From the NCBI GenBank assembly GCA_023408075.1, contig JAEYKW010000025.1, forward strand, positions 1-64,000: a DNA stretch of 64,000 bases. Direction: 5' to 3'. The notes under the pieces were generated by a model, which saw nothing but the letters and a program-made list of their open reading frames with translations, did not search any database and was not told the origin of the DNA. This document shows positions 53,542 to 60,878 of the stretch, in pieces (positions within the stretch are counted from its first letter, which is position 1; every line of letters starts with the position of its first letter). The DNA is from Bacillota bacterium (GTDB lineage Bacteria; Bacillota; Clostridia; Christensenellales; SZUA-584). The translations under genes and the position numbers were made by a program.

Positions 53542-54669
53542 CTAAATTACCGACCCTTTTCGAATAATGCTCGGATAACTTAAGTCTCCCGCAAGATGCC
53601 GTCCCGAACGGATATGGCAGTCCTTATCTGCGATGACATGCTCGAGTATGCAGTTGTCGTCGATATCGCATTCCTGCATAATCACGCAGCCCTTTATTTT
53701 GGTGCCTTTGCCCACATGGACGCCGCGGAACAGCATGCTGTCTTCCACCTCGCCGTCGATCACGCAGCCGTTGGCAAGCAGGCTGTTTTTCACGGATGCG
53801 TTCTCGCCGTATTTCACAGGCGCTTCGTCCTTGATCTTTGTGTAAATCGGGTTGCCCGTATAAAAAAGATCGCGCTGCACATCATCACGCAGCATATCCA
53901 TATTGAGCTGATAATATGTCCCGATCGAATCGAGCCGCCCCACATAGCCCTTGTGTTCAAGCGCGAGTATGCGCAGATTCCGGATATTTTTCATGAGCAC
54001 ATCGCTGATAAAGTCGTACTGCCCGTGCGCGACGCTGTTGTCAATCAGATACTCAAGCAGGCTCTTGTGAATCAGGAAAGCGTCCATACTGATCTTGTTC
54101 GAGTTGGAGTATTTAAAGTTGTAATCCATCTCGGTGACCCAGCCCTCTTCATCCGTGTAGAGCCGCAAATCGTGCCCGTGGCCCGAGTCGTCACGCTCGC
54201 TTTTATCGGTATAGTAAAGCATCGTGATATCGGCCTTGCTCTCCGTGTGCTTTTTGAGCATCTGGTTGTATGTGGCCGTGTAGACATTGCTGACGCCCGT
54301 CAAAAGGCAGTACGGCTGCGCCGCGCGCTTGATATAGCTCATGTTACCTTTTATCGCGTCTGACATACCGTGGTATATGCCCGTGTTTTCCGCGTTGTCA
54401 TACGGCGGCAGCATAAAAAGGCCGTCCGTCTTGCGGCTCAGGTCCCATTCCTTGCCGCTTCCCACATGGTCCATCAGCGACTGGTAGTTCTTTTGTGTGA
54501 TGATGCCGACGTTTCTGATGCCGCTGTTGACGATATTGGACAGCGAAAAATCGATGGCGCGGTACCGTCCGCCGATCGGCATCGCGGCGACGGAGCGCAG
54601 CAGCACAAGCTCCCGCAAATTGAGATTCTCTTCTCCCGCATAAACAAGCCCGAATACATCCTTAATCAT
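53542..54669 (-). CDS. glgD: Glucose-1-phosphate adenylyltransferase-like subunit GlgD
   Basis: This is the second subunit of ADP-glucose pyrophosphorylase in Firmicutes. Its N-terminus reads VYAGEENLNLRELVLLRSVA, where the catalytic subunit has a Gly-rich loop and K/R residues, so the nucleotide-binding loop is lost and it is likely regulatory. The rest, PIGGRYRAIDFSLSNIVNSGI and left-handed beta-helix repeats at the end, is conserved. The ATG at 54669 overlaps the glgC stop as ATGA, so the two are translationally coupled. Length is 375. Confidence 0.96.
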   Translation of the reverse strand: MIKDVFGLVYAGEENLNLRELVLLRSVAAMPIGGRYRAIDFSLSNIVNSGIRNVGIITQKNYQSLMDHVGSGKEWDLSRKTDGLFMLPPYDNAENTGIYHGMSDAIKGNMSYIKRAAQPYCLLTGVSNVYTATYNQMLKKHTESKADITMLYYTDKSERDDSGHGHDLRLYTDEEGWVTEMDYNFKYSNSNKISMDAFLIHKSLLEYLIDNSVAHGQYDFISDVLMKNIRNLRILALEHKGYVGRLDSIGTYYQLNMDMLRDDVQRDLFYTGNPIYTKIKDEAPVKYGENASVKNSLLANGCVIDGEVEDSMLFRGVHVGKGTKIKGCVIMQECDIDDNCILEHVIADKDCHIRSGRHLAGDLSYPSIIRKGSVI

Positions 54670-55883
54670 ACGCCCACCTCGCTGCCCAGCGCGCATTGAT
54701 TGAGTATACACACGCTGTCCGGCTCAATCGATTCGCCCTCTTCAATAGTTGCGTTGTTTTTAACCTTCACGCCCTGGCCGATGACGGTGATGCGTTCTTC
54801 TCCGCCAATGCGGCAGCCGCTGCCGATCACCGCGTCTTCATCGATGATGGCACGCGTAATCTCGCTGCCTTCGCCGACAACCGTGTTTTGCATAATGATG
54901 CTGTCGCGCACATAGGCGCCTTTTTCAATTCTGACCTCGGGGAACAATACGCAATGCTCCACCGTACCGAATATCTGGCAGCCCTCCGAAACAAGGCTCT
55001 TGTTGATCACCGCATCGCTGCCCACATAATGCGGCGGCTGATTCGGGTTTTTCGAAAACACCTTCCATGTGGGGTCGTGCAGGTTCAGCTCGTCGTGCCC
55101 GAGCAGCTCCATGTTCGCGTCCCAGAGGCTCTCGATGGTGCCGACATCCTTCCAATAGCCCTTGAACCGATACGCGAATATCATCTCTTCGGCAGCCAGC
55201 ATTTTCGGGATGATGTCGTTGCCGAAATCGTTGGAGGAATTCGGGTCGTCGTTGTCATTCTGAAGATACGCTTTGGCCTTCTGCCAGTTGAATATGTATA
55301 TACCCATGGAAGCAAGGTTGCTTTTGGGCACCTTGGGCTTCTCCTGAAATTCGATCACGCGGTTCGTCTCATCCGTGTTCATAATGCCGTAACGCGGCGC
55401 TTCTTCCATGGGCACCTCAAGCACCGCGATGGTGGCGTCCGCTTCGGTCTGAATATGAAACTTGAGCATGGCGTTGTAATCCATCTTGTAGATATGGTCG
55501 CCCGACAGCACCAGCAGATAATCGGGATTAAACTTGTCAATGAAAAAGCTGTTTTGATAGATGGCGTTGGCCGTGCCCGAATACCACTGGCTGAGACCCG
55601 ATTTGACATAAGGAGGCAGTATATAAACGCCACCCGTGTTGCTGTCGAGGTCCCAGGGCGCGCCAGTGCCGATGTAGGCGTTAAGCTCAAGCGGCTGATA
55701 CTGCGTTAATACGCCGACCGTATCAATGCCCGAATTGGTGCAGTTGGACAAAGGGAAATCGATGATTTTGTATTTCCCGCCATAAGGAACTGCCGGCTTG
55801 GCGCGCGTCTTGGTCAGCACGCCGAGGCGTGCCCCCTGCCCTCCCGCCAGCAGCATCGCGATGCATTTCTTTTTGTTTGTCAT
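54666..55883 (-). CDS. glgC: Glucose-1-phosphate adenylyltransferase, catalytic subunit
   Basis: The enzyme makes ADP-glucose from glucose 1-phosphate and ATP, the committed step of glycogen synthesis. The 405 residues begin with MLLAGGQGARLGVLT, followed by RAKPAVPYGGKYKIIDFPLSNC, both conserved. D-H-I-Y-K-M-D-Y binds metal, and the C-terminal beta-helix is complete. GAGGTAAGGAC precedes the ATG. It follows glgB by 6 bases and couples to glgD. Confidence 0.98.
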   Translation of the reverse strand: MTNKKKCIAMLLAGGQGARLGVLTKTRAKPAVPYGGKYKIIDFPLSNCTNSGIDTVGVLTQYQPLELNAYIGTGAPWDLDSNTGGVYILPPYVKSGLSQWYSGTANAIYQNSFFIDKFNPDYLLVLSGDHIYKMDYNAMLKFHIQTEADATIAVLEVPMEEAPRYGIMNTDETNRVIEFQEKPKVPKSNLASMGIYIFNWQKAKAYLQNDNDDPNSSNDFGNDIIPKMLAAEEMIFAYRFKGYWKDVGTIESLWDANMELLGHDELNLHDPTWKVFSKNPNQPPHYVGSDAVINKSLVSEGCQIFGTVEHCVLFPEVRIEKGAYVRDSIIMQNTVVGEGSEITRAIIDEDAVIGSGCRIGGEERITVIGQGVKVKNNATIEEGESIEPDSVCILNQCALGSEVGV

Positions 55884-55889
55884 ATGTCC

Positions 55890-57794
55890 TTACCTCTTTT
55901 TATCAGCTATATCGCAAAAATCATAGAACACGGCGGATAACAGCGGGAGTGAAATGCCGGCCCGGTACGGCAGTCCCGCAAATTCGTCTTTCTCGGCCAA
56001 CATGCGGGGTTTTGCTGCTTCCTCGCCGCCGAACCTTTTTTCGTCGCTCGAAAACACCTTTTTAAGTTCTCCCGGCCCCGGCAGCCCAACGGTAAAGCAG
56101 TCAATCGGCATCGGCGTGAAGTTGAACGCGCAGACGAGAGTCTGCTCCGCGCCCGCCGAGCGCCGCATAAAGCACAGCGCGCTTTTTTGCGCGTCATCCA
56201 CATTGAGCCACGCAAAGCCGTCCCAGCAGTCGTCAATCTCATAGAGCGCCGGGCAGCTCTTATAAAAAGCGTTGAGTTCCTTCACAAAACGCTGAATTTC
56301 AGCGTGCCGCTCATAACTGAGCAGAAACCAATCCAGCTCCTTTTTGTAGTCCCATTCTATAAATTGACCAAATTCACTGCCCATAAACATCAGTTTTTTG
56401 CCCGGATGCGCAAACATGAAGGAGAGCAGCGTCCGCAGCGACGCGAACTTCTCGTCATATGTGCCGTACATCTTGTTGAGCAACGATTTTTTGCCGTGGA
56501 CCACCTCATCATGAGAGTATGGCAGTATAAAGTTTTCGGTAAACGTGTAGTGCAGGGAAAACGTCATCTTGTTGTGGTGGAACTGGCGGAAAAAATGGTC
56601 CATCGACATATAGTTCAATGTATCGTGCATATAACCCATGTTCCACTTGAACACGAACCCGAGGCCACCGTCATAAGGCGGCAGCGTCACGCCGGGATAA
56701 GAGGTGGATTCCTCCGCAATCGTCACGGTACCCGGGTAACGCGTGAGTATCACGGCGTTGAGCTTTTTTAAAAAAGCCACCGCGTGCAGGTCGATGTTGC
56801 CGCCGTGCTCGTTGGGCACATATTCGCCTTCATTGCGCGCATAATTTAAATACAGCATCGACGTCACGGCGTCCACGCGGATGCCGTCGATATGGTACAC
56901 ATCGAAAAGCATCATCGCGCTTGAAATAAGAAAGCTCACCACTTCGGGACGGCTGTAATTGAATATCAGCGTTCCCCATTGCGGATGGTTGGCTTGCTTG
57001 GGGTTCTGATGTTCAAAAAGGCAGGTGCCGTCGAACCGCGCGAGCCCATGCTCGTCCTTGGGAAAATGGGCGGGCACCCAGTCCACAATAACGCCGATGC
57101 CTTTGGCGTGCATGGTGTCCACAAAATACATGTAATCCTGCGGCGTGCCGTACCGGCTGGTCACCGCATAAAAGCCTGTGACCTGATACCCCCACGACCC
57201 GTCGAACGGGTATTCGGTGATCGGCAGCAGTTCCACATGCGTATAGCCCATTTCCACGAGGTAATCGCTGAGTTCATCCGCGATTTCACGCAGGTTTGGG
57301 AACTCGTACCCTTCCTTTGTCCGCCACGAACCGAGATGCATTTCATAAACGCTCATCGGCTGCCGCATCGCATCGCGCCTTTTCCTGCTTTCCAGATAAG
57401 CGGCATCCCCCCAGCCGTAGCCGCCCAGCGACCATACCTTGGACGCCGTTGCGGGCCGCACCTCCGCATGAAATGCAAACGGATCGGCCTTGTAGACAGC
57501 CCTGCCGTCGTATCCCACTACGTAATATTTATATGTATCGCCGTCCCTCAAGCCGGATACAAACGCCGCGTACACGCCCTGCTCCTGTTTTTCCATCGGG
57601 TTGGCGGACGGATCCCAGCCGTTGAAATCGCCCACGACGCTGACCTCTTTCGCATTCGGCGCGTAAACCATGAAACGGTGGGCGTTGAGTTCGGGGATAT
57701 GATGGCACCCGAACACGGCATACGATTGCTGAGCCTCTCCGATATTGAACAGGTAGATTTCATTGGTATCGATATATTCCTTAAAATCCTGCAT
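55890..57794 (-). CDS. glgB: 1,4-alpha-glucan branching enzyme
   Basis: The GH13 enzyme introduces alpha-1,6 branches. The 634 residues include an N-terminal CBM48-like domain (HRFMVYAPNAKEVSVVGDFNGW), YEMHLGSW, GYTHVELLPITEYPFDGSWGYQ, and GIRVDAVTSM with the nucleophile. The acid Glu lies in IAEESTSYPGV and the third Asp in LPYSHDEVVHGK. GGGAGG precedes the ATG. It is the first gene of the glg operon. Confidence 0.98.
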   Translation of the reverse strand: MQDFKEYIDTNEIYLFNIGEAQQSYAVFGCHHIPELNAHRFMVYAPNAKEVSVVGDFNGWDPSANPMEKQEQGVYAAFVSGLRDGDTYKYYVVGYDGRAVYKADPFAFHAEVRPATASKVWSLGGYGWGDAAYLESRKRRDAMRQPMSVYEMHLGSWRTKEGYEFPNLREIADELSDYLVEMGYTHVELLPITEYPFDGSWGYQVTGFYAVTSRYGTPQDYMYFVDTMHAKGIGVIVDWVPAHFPKDEHGLARFDGTCLFEHQNPKQANHPQWGTLIFNYSRPEVVSFLISSAMMLFDVYHIDGIRVDAVTSMLYLNYARNEGEYVPNEHGGNIDLHAVAFLKKLNAVILTRYPGTVTIAEESTSYPGVTLPPYDGGLGFVFKWNMGYMHDTLNYMSMDHFFRQFHHNKMTFSLHYTFTENFILPYSHDEVVHGKKSLLNKMYGTYDEKFASLRTLLSFMFAHPGKKLMFMGSEFGQFIEWDYKKELDWFLLSYERHAEIQRFVKELNAFYKSCPALYEIDDCWDGFAWLNVDDAQKSALCFMRRSAGAEQTLVCAFNFTPMPIDCFTVGLPGPGELKKVFSSDEKRFGGEEAAKPRMLAEKDEFAGLPYRAGISLPLLSAVFYDFCDIADKKR

Positions 57795-58053
57795 GGATAC
57801 GCCTCCCTGTTTAATGACAATATCAGCTTCTCTTACAGCCGTCAGTGACGCTTTCTATTGAGATAACTATTCGACTTATTCAAACTTTTTCCCTCTTTTT
57901 ATAAACGGAGGCGGAAAAAACAGTGTAAAACTATTGTTAATTTACCGTACCGGCAACACAAAAAAAGGCGATATCGCCGCCAGTGATAATATGATAAAAT
58001 TGTAATAGTAACTATACAGCGTTATTGTGAATTGTCACTGATCGGAGTGTTTG

Positions 58054-58365
58054 ATGGATCCCGAAAGAAAAAACCATCTTTTCAGCGCTTTGTCCCTTTT
58101 GCTGGTGCTTGCGGCGGCAGCGTGGAGCCTGTCCCTCGCCAAAAGCCCCTGCCTCGGAGATTATCTGCTAAACGCGCTCGGAATTCCGGTCTGGTCACCG
58201 GCGGATTCGGGGCCACATTTCACCCCGTTTTTCAGCTTGCCTGTCATCATTGCGGCGGTGATCATCGCCAAAAGGCATCCGGCGGGTTTCTTTTCCAAAG
58301 TCAGCTTGATACTGTCATCGCTGATGATCATATTCCTGACAGTCACCTTTTTGTATATGGCCTAG
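58054..58365 (+). CDS. Small membrane protein, unrecognised
   Basis: The 103-residue protein has an N-terminal TM segment (about 10-28), a short Pro/Gly-rich loop, and a second and third hydrophobic stretch near 65-100. No family is recognised. The ATG at 58054 follows CGGAGTG. It is divergent from glgB and isolated, with no clear partner. Confidence 0.6.
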   Translation: MDPERKNHLFSALSLLLVLAAAAWSLSLAKSPCLGDYLLNALGIPVWSPADSGPHFTPFFSLPVIIAAVIIAKRHPAGFFSKVSLILSSLMIIFLTVTFLYMA

Positions 58366-58571
58366 TCATCATAACAGCTTCCGGATATAAAAATAATGAT
58401 TTTTTGACACCGAACTGAATTTTGCCGCCAAATAACGAGCCCTGTTGGAAGCATTAAATAAAATGCAAGTCAACCGGCTTTAACCCAATTTTAAACCGCC
58501 GCTTCTCCAAGCCAATAGCGTATGCAACTTTTCTTGTATGCCCTTCACATGCATTTTTCGTATTGCGGGTA

Positions 58572-59009
58572 TTATACGGGCATCGGTTTTCTTTTTATCT
58601 TAACAAGCGCGATCACATCATTCAGCTCATCGGCATTCAAAACCCGGTAATGCACCCACCCTCCCTGAGCGCCGCATTTGTAGCGGTGCTTCCAGAGCTC
58701 GTTCGCTTTGCGCGACAGGCCTGGCAGCGTTTTGTCAATTTGCGCCACGCAGGCATCGCCAAGCTGTAACGTCACCGTGATGGCGCCGCGTTCAATGAAC
58801 ACATAGCACAGATGGCTTGCTTTGTGGCTGTACTTATATCCCCAGCCGTACTGGCTGCCGAACGGGAATTTAAGCTCGCGGCGGATATCATAGCTGCTAT
58901 TCAGGAATTCTTCAAAGTGAAGCAGCCATGCATCCCCCTCCGCGCCGATATACACTTTGATAAAATCCGCATCGGGCGGGCTGTTTTTATCGAGCAGTCG
59001 TTCATACAT
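58572..59009 (-). CDS. DUF3788 family protein
   Basis: The 145-residue cytoplasmic protein matches the DUF3788 family by its Y-G-W-G-Y-K-Y-S block, the R-A...L-C-Y-V-F-I-type beta hairpin and the C-terminal GGWVHYRVLNADEL. The function is unknown. Its start overlaps the GyrI-like gene by 8 bases, so they are coupled. Such proteins often sit near AraC/GyrI-type sensors. Confidence 0.88.
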   Translation of the reverse strand: MYERLLDKNSPPDADFIKVYIGAEGDAWLLHFEEFLNSSYDIRRELKFPFGSQYGWGYKYSHKASHLCYVFIERGAITVTLQLGDACVAQIDKTLPGLSRKANELWKHRYKCGAQGGWVHYRVLNADELNDVIALVKIKRKPMPV

Positions 59010-59472
59010 CGGCGTTCACCACCGGCACCCAAAGCTCATAATCGCCGGAGACGGATTCCGGATAATATTCGTAATACACATTGAGTTCCCCGTTGACGCT
59101 CCACCCTCTTTTTGGAATCTCATTGTAAAAGAACTCGTTCCACGCCTTCATGATATCGTCAGCGCGTGTAAAACGGGCTGCGGCGAACACGGCTTCGGGT
59201 ACTTGTTTGATGACGGCGTTTTCGGGCGTTTCATTATCAGGCCCCACTTCTATACCCAGCAGATAGCAGTACTTTTCATGTCCTTGTGTATACCAGCTTA
59301 ACCCGCAGTATCCCTTTTTTGCGCCATCAAGAGCCAGCAACACCCCTTCTTTGCCGCTGCCGAAAAAATCGTCGTACAAGGCCGAAATATCCGCATCGTT
59401 CTGCGCCGCCGTCGTCTCCACGCAGTATCCGCAGATATAAAACGCATCTTTCTTCACCGCGCTGACATCCAT
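59002..59472 (-). CDS. GyrI-like small-molecule-binding protein
   Basis: The 156-residue protein resembles the GyrI-like/AraC effector-binding domain used to bind hydrophobic or cationic compounds, without a DNA-binding part. Supporting features are YICGYCVETT, LLGIEVGPDNETP, W-N-E-F-F-Y-N-E-I-P, and the terminal YYEYYPE...YELWVPV block. The ATG at 59472 was chosen for GAGGTG. It precedes DUF3788 in one unit. The TipA-type regulator next door binds similar ligands, an interesting co-location. Confidence 0.85.
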   Translation of the reverse strand: MDVSAVKKDAFYICGYCVETTAAQNDADISALYDDFFGSGKEGVLLALDGAKKGYCGLSWYTQGHEKYCYLLGIEVGPDNETPENAVIKQVPEAVFAAARFTRADDIMKAWNEFFYNEIPKRGWSVNGELNVYYEYYPESVSGDYELWVPVVNADV

Positions 59473-59515
59473 ATCACACCTCAATGCTGTTTTAATGGTA
59501 TTTTATCACATGTAA

Positions 59516-59535
59516 TATGACAGCTGTATGTCATA
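59516..59535. promoter_or_regulatory. Inverted repeat upstream of the GyrI-like gene
   Basis: TATGACA-N6-TGTCATA is a perfect 7-bp inverted repeat about 45 bases before the GyrI-like start, within the likely promoter. It is a candidate operator. Confidence 0.45.
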
Positions 59536-59667
59536 ATTTTGGCGCTGTATCGTGACGCCGGAGACTTTATCAAAAAACCAGCTTTATTTAGCCATCCCGT
59601 TAACGGGATATAATATCGCCAGCAAATTCCCAACAACGTATCTTTTTTGAGTTAGCCTAAACATGCG

Positions 59668-59704
59668 AACATCCCATGGTCAGAGGGGTTTTCCATGGGA
59701 TGTT
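59668..59704. repeat. 12-bp hairpin downstream of the MerR gene
   Basis: AACATCCCATGG (59668-59679) pairs perfectly with 59693-59704. Only four Ts follow on the plus strand and none on the minus strand, so it is not a clear terminator, though it lies downstream of the MerR gene. Confidence 0.65.
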
Positions 59705-59830
59705 TTCAGCTGCGAATTTTTAACCTATTACTTTTTTAATCCTATCCATTTCGCTGGGCAGACTGGGAAAATAAAGCTGGGGTTTGGGACAGTCTGCTCT
59801 GCCCCTTCGCCTGTTTCTCTTCCGTCCCGT

Positions 59831-60586
59831 TCAGCCGCAGAATATCATGACCGCGTCCCGCAGGAACGCGGCGCAGCCGGGCGCAATTTTGTCGTAGTAC
59901 GCGGTGAAGCGTTCGTCGTCCACATACATCTGCGCGAGGCCTTTATGCGCCTCGGGGCTGTAGCTTCCCCATGTGCACATCAGCCACTCCTTATGCAGCG
60001 CACAGGCCTTCTGAGCGAGCTCGCCTGCCGGGTCTTTCGTCTCCATCGCGGCTTTAAGCACCGCGCTGACCTCTTCGGCGAGCGCCTGCATGCGCGCATA
60101 TTGCTGCTGCGTCATGCTTTTGAATTTTGCGTTGGACTGATCCACCGTCTCATTGCCGTAAAGCGAGCGCACTTCCGCGCCGTAGGTCTCTTCGTTTTCG
60201 CGAATCAGCTTATCCTTCAAGCCTTCGAACTTTTCTTCGTCCGTCATTGTGGCTTCTCCTTTCTCGGAGGCGATGGTTTTTTGCACAGTGGCGATCATGG
60301 CGTCCACGTGTTTTCGCTTGCTTTGCAGCGCTTCCAGATGCGTCTCCAGCGCTTCGAGACGCTTGAATGCGGGTGCCGTAAGAATGCGCTTTATCTCATC
60401 GAGCCCCACACCCATCTCGCGGTAAAACAATATCTGCTGCAGCGTATCAACTTCCCGCGTACCGTACATGCGGTAACCCGCGTCTGTGAAGTCCTGCGGA
60501 CGCAGCAGGCCGATTTGATCGTAATACCGCAGTGTGCGCGTGCTTACGCCTGCGAGCTTTGCCAGGGCGCTGACCGTATATTCCAT
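59831..60586 (-). CDS. MerR-family regulator with TipAS-like ligand domain
   Basis: The transcription activator twists promoters with long spacers when a ligand binds. The N-terminal MerR domain is complete (YTVSALAKLAGVSTRTLRYYD, then LRPQDFTDAGYRMY) and is followed by a coiled-coil helix (about 75-115). The C-terminal TipAS-type domain (about 120-251) binds hydrophobic antibiotics in TipA. The 251 residues are full length. The ATG at 60586 has AGGAGGG; a longer frame reaches into the promoter. The upstream promoter fits self-activation. Confidence 0.93.
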   Translation of the reverse strand: MEYTVSALAKLAGVSTRTLRYYDQIGLLRPQDFTDAGYRMYGTREVDTLQQILFYREMGVGLDEIKRILTAPAFKRLEALETHLEALQSKRKHVDAMIATVQKTIASEKGEATMTDEEKFEGLKDKLIRENEETYGAEVRSLYGNETVDQSNAKFKSMTQQQYARMQALAEEVSAVLKAAMETKDPAGELAQKACALHKEWLMCTWGSYSPEAHKGLAQMYVDDERFTAYYDKIAPGCAAFLRDAVMIFCG

Positions 60587-60608
60587 GTGCTTTCCCTCCT
60601 TGGTTCCC

Positions 60609-60639
60609 ATCGTAAACGTTGACGTTACGTCAATGTCAA
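60609..60639 (-). promoter_or_regulatory. MerR-type promoter with 19-bp spacer and operator
   Basis: On the minus strand TTGACA (60634-60639) and TACGAT (60609-60614) have a 19-bp spacer. The 15-base perfect inverted repeat TTGACGTTACGTCAA (60619-60633) lies inside the spacer. This is the classic layout of a MerR-activated promoter, pointing at the MerR gene itself. Confidence 0.85.
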
Positions 60640-60743
60640 GCGCTTTCCTTGTAATTTTTATTTCCCAGTCAAGCCGAGTTGCAAAAAGTATTAAAACCAT
60701 TGTACAGATATCCACATCTTTGAAGCATATTTTTCTGTGTTTT

Positions 60744-60796
60744 AAGGCTTCCCCTGTGAGGGAAAGCTGTCGCCAACAGGCGACTGATGAGGTGTG
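60744..60796. repeat. Dispersed clostridial intergenic repeat, partial copy
   Basis: GGCTTCCCCTGTGAGGGAAA, then GCTGTCGCCAACAGGCGACT and GATGAGGTG match, from memory, a family of short hairpin-rich repeats scattered through gut Clostridia genomes. Two hairpins are visible: CTTCCCC/GGGAAG-like and TCGCC/GGCGA. The copy is partial and non-coding. Confidence 0.55.
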
Positions 60797-60844
60797 ACGC
60801 TATGTTTGTCACTCTGACTTCTTCCCTTTTCAAAGGCGTTGTAT

Positions 60845-60874
60845 ACGAAAAACGGCGCCGTTTATAGCGCCGTT
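60845..60874 (-). terminator. Terminator after copA
   Basis: A perfect 8-bp stem AACGGCGC with its complement (60851-60858 with 60867-60874) is followed on the minus strand by TTTTTCG. It lies just past the copA stop. Confidence 0.85.
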
Positions 60875-60878
60875 GCTG

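Larger units (their letters stand above)
59473..59830. other. Gene-free stretch with several palindromes
   Basis: No gene is seen. It holds an inverted repeat upstream of the GyrI-like gene (59516-59535), a 16-base palindrome ATCCCGTTAACGGGAT (59594-59609) beside TATAAT, and a 12-bp stem hairpin with arm AACATCCCATGG (59668-59704). The roles are unknown. Confidence 0.6.

Noticed and set aside
57967..57978. GGCGATATCGCC palindrome with T-tract as a terminator
   Set aside because: The stem is only four base pairs around a 4-base loop, and no minus-strand gene ends nearby.
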